In this document: positions 25,901-35,500 of the stretch, piece after piece
Layout of the letters: every line of letters starts with the position of its first letter
How positions within the stretch are numbered: position 1 is the first letter of the stretch
NCBI GenBank assembly: GCA_013399015.1
Contig: VWZX01010413.1
Span: forward strand, 773-64,772
Length of the DNA: 64,000 bases
Direction of reading: 5' to 3'
Source of the DNA: Galbula dea
Lineage: Eukaryota > Chordata > Aves > Piciformes > Galbulidae
Position numbers and translations under genes: made by a program
Notes under the pieces: model-generated
The model's input: only the letters and a program-made list of their open reading frames with translations
The model's database searches: none
Told to the model about the DNA's origin: nothing

Positions 25901-28900
25901 ACGATATTTCTGATGCCTCAAGAATATTGTTTTTCTGCTATTTTTACCCACTTTCCTACATTGCGTAATTAGATTTTCAGAGCTACTTCGAAAAGAATAC
26001 ATGAGCTACTTTTCCATGTTTGTGTAAATCTAAAAATGTATATATGCAACACTAGATTCCGACTGAGCAGAACTAGTACCTATTCTTTATTTGATAACAA
26101 ATTCTGTGTGGTCAATGATAACTGCATTACCAGCTGATTCTATACATATTAAATAATTGCCAAAGTTTTCGGGATTTCAGTGGTATATAAACAAGTGCCT
26201 TTGTTATCTATTTACAGAATAAGGATAATAATAGTTCAACAGAGATGTCACGTGAGCATATTCACTGATACTTAATAAAGACCTTGGAGGCAACAGCAAT
26301 GAGTACCCAAACAAAAAAAGTGCCAGACTTTAAAAATTATAAGTATAGTTATGTTGGTGAAAACCAGCAGCTTAATTTTAAGCTGAGTCATGGACAGCAC
26401 TATCCAGCTTTATATTTCAAGGGACCCAAAGCCGACAGACATTATTTTATAATAATCTTATATTTACCGGTTGCAAATCTTCTCTCCTAGTTCTCTGTAT
26501 TCGTGACAAGCCTTCCTACTTTGCCTACAGGCTTTATAATGCAATTCATGTAAGTAGTTCTTCACATTTTCTTTTAATTGAAAACCTTTCTTTTCTACGG
26601 ATTGAATCTCCCTCTGCTGTGTAGAACTCTATGTGTGCTTTTATTACCATGCAATTTTTTGCCTCTAGAGATTTAGTAATTGTTACTGAAAATTAAATCA
26701 TAATGTTACATAAAAACAAATGGTCGTATTTTCTTCTGGGGCTCAATGTATGTGTGCGAGTTCTTTTATCTTCGTGTGTAAGTGCTAACACGCTAAAACA
26801 AAAGTGTGCAAAGAACAAATGTGGGTAAATGCAAAGAAACGCCTACAAATTCTTCCTACTAAAGGTCACTGAAGAAGAAATTTTCTTTTGTTTTTCATTA
26901 ATTAGTGAAAATAATGAGGTATTATGTTATGTAAAAAATAAAGTACAACCTGGTAAGCCAAAAGTACCAGGAAACACCAGCTATCATGAAAAGTGATGTT
27001 TCTCAAAGGTCCTGTATCAAGAGCACTTTTCAAGTTAAAACCTCATTCTTAATTGTAAGAAACATCACATAGGAAGTTTTCTTCTATATTATATTCAGAC
27101 AATGCATGGGATGCAGGAAGACGTTTTTAATGATTAAGAATACACATTTCCATTTTGTTTCATATTTGTTTTAATATTTTAATCTGTTTTCTCAAAGTGC
27201 TTAAATGAACACAGGTAATTCTGAAAAGAAATACAAGAATTTAAGTGTTTCCTTTTGCAGCTGAGTTATGTCCAGATTACAACAAAAGCTTTTTATATTT
27301 CCATTTATAATACAACACAATAAAAGCCACTCAAGACCCAAATGCTTAAAATCACAGTCCATAATGTTTCATAACAGGGATTTTAATCTAGCCATCAAAC
27401 ACGTACCAAATTCTCTATATGCAGGGTTTTAACGTCTCTCCTTACTTGTTTTTTGGGGAACAAGATTTCGGTATCAATGGCTGGTCGATAAAATTACAGT
27501 TTAGCTTTAAACAATCTGAGCTGGTTATCGATCGTGCCGACCCTGAACCTGTTTTGACTACCTTAAATGCCACTAGATATCCCCACTCTCCAGACAACTA
27601 CAGTATCCAAATTTATTTAGAACCAGTTAATCAGCTGAATACAAGCTATGTAAATTCTAAATCGACTGTTAAAAACCTCACTGAATTTACGTTCGGGAGC
27701 AATTGTTATGAAGTCGATTATTGGCTTCAGTGCAGTGCGAACTCAGTCCACAATAACGGTCACAACAGCTGCCTACAGACTGAATCACAGAATCGTAGAA
27801 TTGCTGGAGTTGGAAGGGACCTTAAAGATCATCTAGTTCCAACGCCCCTGCCTGGCAGGGACACCTTCCACTAGATCAGGTTGCCCAGAGCCCCATCCAG
27901 CCTGGCCCTAAAAGCTTCCAGGGATGGGGCTTCCACAGCCTCTCTGGGCAACCTGTTCCAGTATCTCACCACCCTCATGAAGAACTTCCTCCTAACGCCT
28001 AATCTAAATCTACCCTCCTCCAGTCTGCATCCATTCCCCCTAGTCCTATCACTACCCGACATCCTAAAAAGCCCCTCAGCAGCTTTCTTGTAGGCCCCCT
28101 TCAGACACTTGGAAGGCCACAAGAAGGTCTCCTCGGAGACTAAGGCTAAGACTCCTCAGAGACTAACTAAGGCTACCAGCAAAAATTCATTAGGTTATTC
28201 TTTTTAAAAGTTTCAGTGCATTGTTAAAACACTGATGTGTGGGGCAACTTTGTTATTCAGTAACATGAATGCTATTCTTCAGCATGTGAAAACTGTAGGA
28301 TAAAACATCCGAATGCTTAGACTCCTTAAAATCTTTATAGGTAGCGTAATTAATTGGCTTATCCATTAAACGTTAACATGAGCATATACAGATAGGCAAA
28401 CGCATATTGTCCAACTGTCAAATTTCCTCTCATCTTTTCTTTTTAGGACTTTGGGTTTCATAATAAAACAGTTATAAGGATTCTCATTGCCAGGAGTGAG
28501 ATCGATTTGATGAATATACGACAGCGCTACAAAGAGAGATATGGGAAATCACTCTTTCATGACATTAAAGTAAGTTTTTACACACTTTTGAATATATTAA
28601 GCACTGGTATCTCAAAAACTGGGCCAAGCCTTACCAAAAACTACAGAGGGTTCATTTCCATTCAATCACTTGGGTTACAAAACAACAAAAAAATAAAGCA
28701 GCAATGCCTCAGGTTGACTTCAATAAGTGAGCAGTGAATTCCCAACTCGCTCCCATTCTATGTGATTTTGTCCCTCCCAAACAACAAAAGGAGGATATAA
28801 ACTGGACAGACAGTGTGTGCTGAGGAAGAGTTTGCGTGAACAGTTTCTACAGTAATTGATACCTTCTTCTTTCACAGGGTCTTGCAAGGCTGATACCACT

Positions 28901-29442
28901 TTCATGCAAAGTTAACATAAAAATCAGGTTTTATCCTTTCACTTAGGTACTATCAACCTGCAGAAAAACAATTGCTCTCGTACTCTTGGCTCCGTATCCT
29001 AAAACAAAACTCTGGCATTGTTTAGTTGTACAAAAAGGGCTCTTGCTAAGATACTTTACCTTTCTTATGCTGCTGTAATTCAACTGTAAGATGTGCGGCT
29101 GCTGTACAAAGTTGCTCGTGATTTTTTTGGTATTGAACTTGAGACATAATAAATAGGTTTGATACAACCTTTCAAAGCTAGTTTGTTTCTAGGTGCCCAA
29201 GCAACCAAATCCCAAGGTATTTGAAATTTGGGAAAAAAAAAACCAAAAAACACACCATCAAAAAACGTGGCCTGCAATGCCTATGAAAATGTAGCATTTT
29301 ACAAAACCTTACATCAGTCTGGTCCTTGTTATACACCAAGAGAAGGAAAATTAATTTTTTTTTTTTCTTGCAGCATTTTGCTTCAGGGCATTATGAGAGT
29401 GCTTTACTTGCTATATGTGCTGGTGATGCTGAAGATTATTGA
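7947..29442 (+). CDS. ANXA10: Annexin A10, complete gene, 12 coding exons
   Basis: Joined exons: 7947-7964, 13650-13731, 15982-16076, 18443-18556, 20453-20543, 21185-21264, 23995-24048, 24171-24264, 25751-25846, 26491-26549, 28447-28569, 29374-29442. They total 975 nt including TGA, so 324 residues, the same length as human ANXA10. All junctions are GT-AG and phases match throughout. The product starts MYCGDYIRGTIFPAPNF and ends AGDAEDY, as in the family. Four annexin repeats lie at about residues 21-87, 93-159, 168-242 and 250-319. Annexins bind acidic membrane phospholipids, usually through Ca2+ held by GxGT loops. ANXA10 is known as an atypical member with degraded loops in repeats 1, 3 and 4. 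Here repeat 2 also reads GVDT (residues 104-107) instead of GVGT, so Ca2+-dependent binding may be lost. No frameshift or premature stop is seen, so the gene looks functional. Confidence 0.96.
8314..8374. repeat. Imperfect tandem duplication, 40-bp offset
   Basis: The word gtatt(a/g)caaataaaaagg occurs at 8314 and again at 8354, with a further taaaaaggtgag between them. Located in ANXA10 intron 1. Confidence 0.7.
12368..12700 (-). mobile_element. CR1 LINE fragment (inverted) in ANXA10 intron 1
   Basis: Reads as the reverse complement of the CR1 3' end: cacggttggaaaggacc, aagtccaacc, then the reverse-complemented end of the reverse-transcriptase frame (cctccagggatgg-gactcc, cccattccctctagtcctat). 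An internal T10A9 run near 12490-12510 replaces part of the consensus. Diverged and 5'-truncated. Confidence 0.85.
13650..13731 (+). CDS. ANXA10: ANXA10 coding exon 2
   Basis: Starts after attgtaacag and encodes residues 7-33 (IRGTIFPAPNFNPVMDAQLL and onward to GGALQGI) plus one base. Donor gtgagt. It opens annexin repeat 1. The following 2250-bp intron contains an A-rich run at about 15099-15150 and no recognised element. Confidence 0.95.
15982..16076 (+). CDS. ANXA10: ANXA10 coding exon 3
   Basis: Encodes residues 34-65 (SCEKDVLIDILTQRCNSQRL and onward to AEAYRDVYGR), the core of repeat 1. The Ca2+-loop position reads GISCEKD rather than GxGTDE. Acceptor ttccttgacag, donor gtacgg. The next intron (2366 bp) carries the longest CR1 copy, at 17519-18216. 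Confidence 0.96.
17519..18216 (+). mobile_element. CR1 LINE fragment, about 700 bp, in ANXA10 intron 3
   Basis: Sense-orientation CR1. It starts in the reverse-transcriptase C-terminal region (gggtcctggtgcacaacaag, then gtgctgcagtggcaaagaa) and runs to the tail (gggctagatgatctttgagg, tcccttcc, aattctatgaat). The reading frame is broken into pieces on the + strand (for example 17789-18106), so it is an inactive copy. It is the longest CR1 in the window. Confidence 0.88.
18443..18556 (+). CDS. ANXA10: ANXA10 coding exon 4
   Basis: Encodes residues 66-103 (DLIIDLKDNLSHHFKEVMVG and onward to QELRHALK), the end of repeat 1 and start of repeat 2. The acceptor has a long T tract. The donor is gtttgc, a poor match to gtaagt, and an 18-G run sits about 100 bp downstream in the 1896-bp intron. 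That intron also has a 19-bp tandem duplication at 19621. Confidence 0.95.
18655..18672 (+). repeat. Poly-G run of 18 in ANXA10 intron 4
   Basis: Eighteen consecutive G starting about 100 bp downstream of the weak exon 4 donor. The exact length is prone to sequencing error. Confidence 0.85.
19621..19660. repeat. 19-bp perfect tandem duplication, AT-rich
   Basis: The word agattaattaattaaaatt occurs twice head to tail in ANXA10 intron 4. The ttaattaa core is itself palindromic. Confidence 0.8.
20453..20543 (+). CDS. ANXA10: ANXA10 coding exon 5
   Basis: Encodes residues 104-133 (GVDTEEKCLIDILASRSNME and onward to QMKEAYLM) plus one base; donor gtaatg. It begins with the repeat-2 calcium-loop position, which is GVDT here. 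The 641-bp intron after it contains a GC-rich block at about 20870-21030. Confidence 0.96.
20870..21030. other. GC-rich block in ANXA10 intron 5
   Basis: A locally GC-rich stretch (ggcggcggctgaggcccccc core) in otherwise AT-rich intron. Small frames exist on both strands without recognised motifs. It could be a fragment of an inserted element or a regulatory patch; it is not assigned. Confidence 0.4.
21185..21264 (+). CDS. ANXA10: ANXA10 coding exon 6
   Basis: Encodes residues 134-160 (QYNNDLQQDIDSETSGHFRD and onward to TLMNLAQ), end of repeat 2. Acceptor aatctag, donor gtactg. The following 2730-bp intron is AT-rich and shows no recognised element. Confidence 0.95.
23995..24048 (+). CDS. 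ANXA10: ANXA10 coding exon 7
   Basis: A 54-nt exon encoding residues 161-178 (GTRMEGYADPSTAAQDAM), the linker into repeat 3. Acceptor tttctcccag, donor gtaaat. The intron after it is only 122 bp. Confidence 0.95.
24171..24264 (+). CDS. ANXA10: ANXA10 coding exon 8
   Basis: Encodes residues 179-209 (ILWEACQQKTGEHKNMLQMI and onward to CNKSYQQLWM) plus one base, repeat 3; donor gtaatt. The loop position is EACQQKTGEH, not GxGTDE. The next intron (1486 bp) has a CA-type microsatellite at about 24788-24815. Confidence 0.95.
24788..24815. repeat. Interrupted CA microsatellite
   Basis: Mostly CA dinucleotides with interruptions (cacacagacaaacac then a pure CA run), in ANXA10 intron 8. Confidence 0.75.
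25751..25846 (+). CDS. ANXA10: ANXA10 coding exon 9
   Basis: Encodes residues 210-241 (IFQEFQNISGKDIVDAINEC and onward to FQELLVAI) plus one base, end of repeat 3. Acceptor ttcttccaag, donor gtaaca. Followed by a 644-bp intron with nothing recognised. Confidence 0.95.
26491..26549 (+). CDS. ANXA10: ANXA10 coding exon 10
   Basis: A 59-nt exon encoding residues 242-261 (VLCIRDKPSYFAYRLYNAIH), start of repeat 4. Acceptor tctctcctag, donor gtaagt. The 1897-bp intron after it contains an inverted CR1 copy at 27784-28135. Confidence 0.95.
27784..28135 (-). mobile_element. CR1 LINE fragment (inverted) in ANXA10 intron 10
   Basis: The + strand begins with the CR1 tail complement (cacagaatcgtagaattg), then ggagttggaagggacctt, aaagatcatctag and gttgcccagagcccc. 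On the minus strand the C-terminal end of the CR1 reverse-transcriptase frame is open for 83 codons (28122-27871), with the typical RYWNRLPREAVEAPSLE segment. It is 5'-truncated but fairly well preserved. Confidence 0.92.
28447..28569 (+). CDS. ANXA10: ANXA10 coding exon 11
   Basis: Encodes residues 262-302 (DFGFHNKTVIRILIARSEID and onward to ERYGKSLFHDIK), repeat 4. The loop position DFGFHNKT has lost the GxGT pattern. Acceptor ttctttttag, donor gtaagt. The next intron is 804 bp with no recognised element. Confidence 0.96.
29374..29442 (+). CDS. ANXA10: ANXA10 coding exon 12 and stop
   Basis: Encodes residues 303-324 (HFASGHYESALLAICAGDAE then DY) and TGA at 29440-29442. The acceptor follows a long T tract ending cttgcag. 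No strong AATAAA follows closely; a CATAAA variant near 29550 is a possible early polyadenylation signal. Confidence 0.95.
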   Translation, partial: HFASGHYESALLAICAGDAEDY

Positions 29443-30887
29443 GGAACAAGAAGGTGAAATGTGAAGGCTGTATAAAGCTATTTTAACTAGAATTTAAGCT
29501 ATACACAACACACTAACTGTAAGAGATCTCTATTCTACATAAAAGAACAGGAAAAACAGCGCTATACGTTAGCTATATCAAATCTTTCTTGAGACAGGAA
29601 AAAAATACTGGCAAGAACATGGTTTTACCCCTAGTCCTAATTAATATGTCTGGTTTCATGATTAACGTAAACTAATGAAGCATGTAGTAAAATAACTCTA
29701 TGTACACGTATGTTTATCATTTAGTCTTACAACATCCTAAACATTAGAAAATAGGCTCTGGAAGAGCCCATTCCCTTCCACACGGAAAGAAAAAACGGTT
29801 TGCTTTATTTACTTTCAGCATGATTTCTTCCTTTAGGATTTTTTTTTTCTTTTCTTTCCCTTGTACTGTACGCTGTTGAACATTATTGTTTTAGTTACTG
29901 TCAAAATAAGTATCTGCTCCAGTCTATTACCAGTTACTCACCAACAGGTGCTTTTGCATTTTCCTTCATATAGCCCACACGCATAATGACTTTCCTTTTT
30001 CTGTTGAAACAGAAGAAAAAAATTACAATCAGGTATCCCAAACCATTCTTGATTAATGCCACAAGCTGGAAATGCCTGGAAGACAAAGCATTACGTATCT
30101 CAGAGTGGAAAAGTTCCAGAGTGTTAAACTCTGAAACTCCACTTGTACCTCTTATTTTAATCATCAACTGAATAGCGACCTTCAGAGCACTGAGGTATTT
30201 CCAGGGTGCCCCAGATGGTATAATCCAGGAGTTGACTAGTAGCAAGTAACACTACACCAAAGATACAGCGCTCCTCAGAACAGCAGCAAATACAGTCTGG
30301 CAACACCTGCTGACAGCAACTCATACCACAAGGAGGAGAGGTGGCAGAGCCCAGCCTCGAGTCCTCATCCCACTGGAAAACATTACACTGCTTTGAAATA
30401 TCCCGACTCTATTCTGCACAGCCTGTGGGTGAGACTTCACAGCCTGTGCACTCATACCTTCTGTCGGTCCCTTACAAAAAACAAACATAAGGCAAGATGT
30501 GGTAACATTGACTAAAATAACAGCCTCCGGTTTCTCCTGCAGCTACAAGGTTTCCAACTTAACAGAGACTGTTTAGATTTTGTTTTAAGAGCTACTTTCT
30601 GCAAGTATATCTGAGTATGACTGAAAAAAGCATTACTATAAAAACATACAAATATGTGCTTGCTTTTATGCTGTTTGCACCTGTGCCTTCCTTCAGTCTG
30701 TGAAATTTCAGTAGATCACGTTGGGTTGGGTTTTGGTTTTTTGTTTGTTTTTCAAACACTAACTTCATGTTACAAATCTCTCGATTTACAATAAACCTAA
30801 CATTTCAGTTGACTCCCTCTTGAGTTTGACAGAGTTCAAGCTATTTCAGGTGGATAATGTAATTCTTAAGCCAGGACACTGGAAGGA
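29443..30887. other. ANXA10 3' UTR and intergenic sequence
   Basis: The 3' UTR of ANXA10 must begin here, but its end cannot be fixed. An AATAAA occurs only at about 30790, and a CATAAA variant at about 29550. Small frames have no recognised features, and no RNA gene is seen. Confidence 0.5.
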
Positions 30888-31372
30888 ACAGCTCTAGGAA
30901 GGACATTGAGATACTAGAGAGGGTGCAGAGAAGGGCAACTAAGCTAATCAGGGGTCTGGAGAACAGGCCTTATGAGGAGAGGCTTAGGGAGCTGGGGTTG
31001 TTTAGCCTGGAGAAGAGGAGGCTGAGGGGAGGCCTTATCGCTCTCTTCAGCTACTTGAAAGGCCATTCTAAGGAGGCGGGTGTTGGCCTCTTCTCCCTTG
31101 TGACTAGTGACAGGAATAGAGGGAATGGGCTTAAGCTGTGCCAGGGTAGGTTTAGATTAGATATTAGGAAGAATTTCTTTACTGAAAGAGTGGCAAGAGA
31201 TTGGAATAGGCTGCCCAGGGAGGTGCTGGAGTCACCATCCCTGGAGGTTTTTAAGAAGAGGATGGATGTGTTTCTTCAGGGGATGACTTAGGGATAAGAG
31301 TAGTGTAGGGCTACCGGTTGGACTAGAGGATCTTGAGGGTCCTTTCCAACCGTAATGATTCTGTGATTCTAG
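30888..31372 (+). mobile_element. CR1 LINE fragment with open 3' reading frame
   Basis: Sense CR1 from gctctaggaaggacattgag to the tail gattctgtgattctag. The C-terminal part of the CR1 ORF2 (non-LTR reverse-transcriptase protein) is open for 122 codons at 30923-31291, with the family's RLRELGLFSLEKRRLRG, RNRGN and DWNRLPREVLESPSLE segments. It is 5'-truncated, so it cannot move by itself. The preserved frame suggests a younger insertion than the other copies. Its tail lies about 160 bp before the CpG island. Confidence 0.93.
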
Positions 31373-31584
31373 GAGGAAAACTAAGAAAGAACAATAATGA
31401 GAATGAAATGAGCACTATTCCAGTTTGTCAACCGTAGAAAAATCCTAAACTTAAGTTGAATTACGATTTTGCAGCTATAGTTATAAGTAGCCCACAACAG
31501 CCATACCTCTACACCGAGGAGCTCCTTGGCACGACTCTGTACACTGAGAGCGAGGACAGAGCACACCTCCCAGAGCCGTAAACA

Positions 31585-31632
31585 CCTTCCTCACAAGGTA
31601 CCTTCTTCACAAGGTGCCTCCCACACAAGGAG
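31585..31632. repeat. Three 16-bp tandem units in the promoter
   Basis: Units at 31585, 31601 and 31617: ccttcctcacaaggta, ccttcttcacaaggtg, cctcccacacaaggag. The shared cacaagg core could be a repeated factor-binding word. They lie about 55 bp upstream of the YY1-type motif. Confidence 0.75.
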
Positions 31633-31687
31633 GTCTCGAGCTCCCCTCGCGATTCGCAAAGCAGGAATACCGTGCAGAGCCTGTCAC

Positions 31688-31698
31688 AAAATGGCGGC
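31688..31698 (+). promoter_or_regulatory. YY1-type element at the TRIM-like promoter
   Basis: AAAATGGCGGC matches the YY1 consensus AANATGGCGGC. In CpG-island promoters this element often sits just downstream of the transcription start. If transcription starts upstream, its ATG opens a small upstream frame (MAAALG and onward, stop at 31775-31777) that ends well before the main start at 32066. Confidence 0.6.
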
Positions 31699-32065
31699 GG
31701 CGCTAGGACCCAGCGGACGTCGGGGCTCCGCGCTCCCGCCCCCGTGGTGTGCCTCCTCACGCCCCTGTCGGCCCTGACTGGAAAGCGGCGTTGTCAATCT
31801 CGCGCCTTCCCCAATGGCCAAAGCGTCTTTCCTTGTCCTGCCCCCCGCTGCCGGCTTCCACTTCCTGGGAAATTGATGGTTGGAGCTCGGAGTTCGCGGG
31901 ATTTTGGCTTTGTCGTCTGCGGTCCCTGGGCGGTGGTGCTCGCTGCCCTGAGCTGGAGGCAGCGGGGCGGCGCGGGACGAGAAGGGGGCGCCAAGCCTGC
32001 TCGCTTGCCAACCGGACCCGGGGCAGCAGGAACGTCGGCCTCGGCCGCCCGCTTGCTTGTCGCAG

Positions 32066-32599
32066 ATGGAGGCCAGTCTGACGTGCGCTGTGTGCCTGTC
32101 CCTCTTCGAGGAGCCGGTGACGCTGCCCCTCTGCTCGCACAACTTCTGCCGGAGCTGCGTGCTGGAGTGCCTGGCTTCGGCCGAGGCCGCCCGCCTGCAC
32201 CAGCAGCGGGGCCAGGGGCAGGCCCGCCTCTCCCGGGGAGGGCCAGGCGCTAGCGGCGACGCGGCCGGCGCCCGAGTGTCGTGCCCGCTGTGCAGGAAGC
32301 TTTGCCCGCTGCCTCGCGGCGGCGCCGCTGCGCTGCCCGTCAACACCACCTTAGCGGAGGTGGTCAAGCTGTACCGCTCTGGCACGGCGGGGGCCGCCAA
32401 GGCGGGGGAGGCAGAGCAGGGGCCTGGCCTGCTCTCCCCGTTGGCCCTTGGGGGAATCTGCCAGAAGCATCCGAGCCGGCTGGTGCAGCTCTACTGTCGG
32501 ATGTGCCGCCAGGCGGGGTGCGGGCAGTGCGTCTCTGAGGAGCACCAAGGCATCTTCCACTCCGTCAACCTCATCGACACTGTATACCAGGAGGAAAAA
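32066..32599 (+). CDS. TRIM-like exon 1 (RING and B-box)
   Basis: Starts at the ATG of MEASLTCAVC (context cgcagATGg) and ends at EEK before the donor gtaagc, phase 0; residues 1-178. The RING loop between C31 and C73 holds a 41-residue Ala/Gly/Arg/Gln-rich insert. The exon ends just after the B-box, as in PRY/SPRY TRIM genes. The 1450-bp intron following has G-rich and A-rich runs at about 32922-32960 and 33055-33110 but no recognised element. Confidence 0.92.
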
Positions 32600-35500
32600 G
32601 TAAGCGCGGCGTTTCCTTTCCCCGCCAGGGATCGGCTGGGAGGTCGGGCTGTCCCACAGGGGATCCCACTGGATATCCCACTGGGACCGGTGGGTTGCTT
32701 TTACTCAGAAACGCAAGGGAAGACGCAGTGTGGTGGGCGGGCGAAGAGGCAGTGTGGGAGTGTGCTGTAGTGAACCGGGGGTCGCTGGATTTGTTAGTGC
32801 ATTACCGGGATGCGCCTCCCGATGCTACCGTCAGTCTTCATCCACCATATACGGGGGACTAGGCGCTATTATTTTGCGCTCAGCAGATCTGAACCCAACT
32901 TACCAAAGCGCTTCAGGATTTTGGGGGGGGAGGGGGGCTTGTTTGGTTTTTTTTTTTTTAATAGCAGTCTTTGAAAAAATAACACAGATGCTAAGTTTTT
33001 GTTGTGTGTCTGGATCCATTTGTTTTCCAAGCTGAGGAACATGCTAGTCCTACTAACAAAAAGAACCGAAACCCCCAAAACCAACCAACCAAACAAACCC
33101 ACCACAAAACAGCTGCCCACAGCTATTTTGTTTATAGGCTCTCTGAGCTGGCATAGGTAATTTGGGTCATAGGTAATTACATATTTAGAAATAGATGGTT
33201 CTGGTAATAACTGTAACCCCAAAACGTGTTCCTGTTTGCGTGAAGAAGGCAACTACCTGGTCTATGAGTTAGTTGAGTAGTTGTAGCGGTAGTTGTTGTG
33301 GGTTTTTTTCCCAAATAGCCACCATTTGGGTGGAATGAGCTTTTTAGGCCCTATGCAAATTGTGTGCGGTAGCATGTCGTAGAGCAGGTCAGCCGTGCAG
33401 TAGTTGAAACAACTGTGGAGCAGTGATGGAGAGTACAGGTGTAGAAGTTTTAAGTACGGTACCGACTATTCTTTAAGCCAAACGTTGCTTTTGCACTGGT
33501 TTCTCTCATGCCTTTTCCGGCACCGGTATCTGTGTCGCTAGGCAAACCAGGGTCAAAGTCTTCTTCATAGACTTCCCTTATAAAACTTAGTGATACTCTG
33601 GTAGGTAAAGGAGGAAAAAGCAGTGATAATCTTACTTTAACACCGAACAGAAATAACTCAGTTACGGCTTTCAATTTTGTAAGCGTGAGCATAAAAAGCA
33701 GTGAATATCTCACAGGTGCTTGTCAAACTGGAATAACAGCATTAAAACTTATTTTGTGATAGACGTGTGAGTGAGGGGAGAGGTTAAAAAAAAAAAAAAA
33801 GGCTGAGGGGAAACTGTTTTAACTATGAAGTAACTCTAGTCACTCTAGCAATATATATTGTAGGTGAGCCTAAAAACGTTACTTTAGAGAGAAATAGCAA
33901 AACAAAGTTTGTGTACTGATCCAGGAAAGCGTTAAATGTTTTGATTTAAATCACAGCTTTTGTTTAATATATGTTACAGAACATCCCATGATGTGATTCT
34001 GCATAACTGCCAAAATGTATTTATTTTGCTTTTTAAAACTGTCTTGCAGCTAATCTTCTTCAGCAGTCTGAAAAAAATGAGAATAATAAATGAGAAGCTG
34101 ATGAATGAACTATCGAGTCAACCAAATGATGCAGATGTGAGTTACAAGTACTTTGTATGTATATCTGTCTATATGTCTGTTTACCTTCTTATGGTAGGTT
34201 AATCACAACATGGAGCACAGTGGTGCGTCTTGTAGCAGAGCTTATTTTCTGAGGTTTCTTAGGGAACTGATTCCATGTAGATGTTGCTACTGTCTTTTCA
34301 TTTATGTTCTCCTATTCTCCTATTTCTAGATGGTGCTGAACAATGATGCAGAGATAATTGCACTGGAATTTGGAGAAATTTTCAAAACTCTGGAAATGAA
34401 GAAGAGGCAATTGCTAGAAGATGTTGAAAATCAAAGAAGTAAAAAAGAGAAGGAATTTCAGATTTGGAAGAAAATGAAGGAAACTCACAAGAAGACCATT
34501 GAGAATTTTTTGAAGGATTGTGAAAAGCTTATCCATGAGTGTGATCCTCAGCGTTTCCTGGAGGTGATGGCCTTTTTGCTGTTTGATCAGTACAATGAAC
34601 CTCAAATGTCATATAGAGGCTGCTGCCTTGTAGATCATGATGATGATTGAATAAGGAGAAACAAATGCAACAAGCAAAAAGTAGAGAATAAAATCACTTA
34701 GCGTTTCAGGTTTTTAGAACAGTGCTTTTCATGTTAGAAAAGTTGGAAAAACTTTCTTTGGAGCTTATGAGTGATATTTAGCAAATTCGGTTTTCTTCAC
34801 TGAAAACTAATGAAATTAATATTGACTGTGTAGCTGTTGCTGTTACACGTGCTGTCTTTTGCTACCGGTTGTTAATGTAAGCTGCCTCGGTGGTGGGTAG
34901 GGAGTTACTTACTAGTTCAAAATTGTCTCACATTTATTTGCTTCCTCATGTTTATTTTCAAACGCTTCATGCACTTGATCTAAGCACTTCCATTGCATTT
35001 TTAAACTTGTAAGACATTAAAAATGCTGGGTTTTTTTGAGAAAGATTGGAGGCAGAATTGATAACTCATCTGTGCTGCAGAGTGGAGAATTGTGTTGGGA
35101 TACCTGAGCTAAGGCAATTACACTGATTTTAAAACCTGCTGTGAACTTTGTGCTGAAGTGTGCAATGGGGTCAAAGCTAGCTTGGGTGCTTCTGGCACAC
35201 GGTGAACTACGTAGTATATAGCCTGCTGTATACAGGACCCTGAAAGTCTTCCTCATAATGTTTAAGGGAACTACAAAGAAAAACAGTGATTCTGATTTAG
35301 AGAGAAATGCTAGAGAAACCCAAGATACAAGCTTAATCTTCACTGTTACTAAGCTAGTGTAGACCTTTTCATATAGTTTATGTCGAACATTGTGGCTGCA
35401 GTTGTATGGGGTTTAGACAGACGGTAGATACAGGGCAAAATACTTTTAACTACTAAATTTTATGTTCTCTTCAACTTCAAGGCTTATGCTTTCCTAAGAA

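Larger units (their letters stand above)
31530..32720 (+). promoter_or_regulatory. CpG island promoter of the TRIM-like gene
   Basis: A clear shift to GC-rich, CpG-dense sequence that covers the upstream region and the whole first coding exon. It contains a YY1-type element and a possible ETS site (cacttcctgg, about 31859-31868). No TATA box is seen, which fits a broad CpG-island promoter. Several long frames here on both strands are products of the GC-rich composition. Confidence 0.8.

Noticed and set aside
27419..27874. 151-codon + open frame before the CR1 copy in ANXA10 intron 10
   Set aside because: The end is CR1 tail sequence and the rest has no recognised domain or splice context. 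A degraded retroelement piece is possible but unsupported.
31684..32400. 238-codon open frame on the minus strand, and overlapping long + frames at 31672-32253
   Set aside because: These are consequences of the GC-rich CpG island. The + strand RING/B-box frame explains the region and has all zinc ligands.
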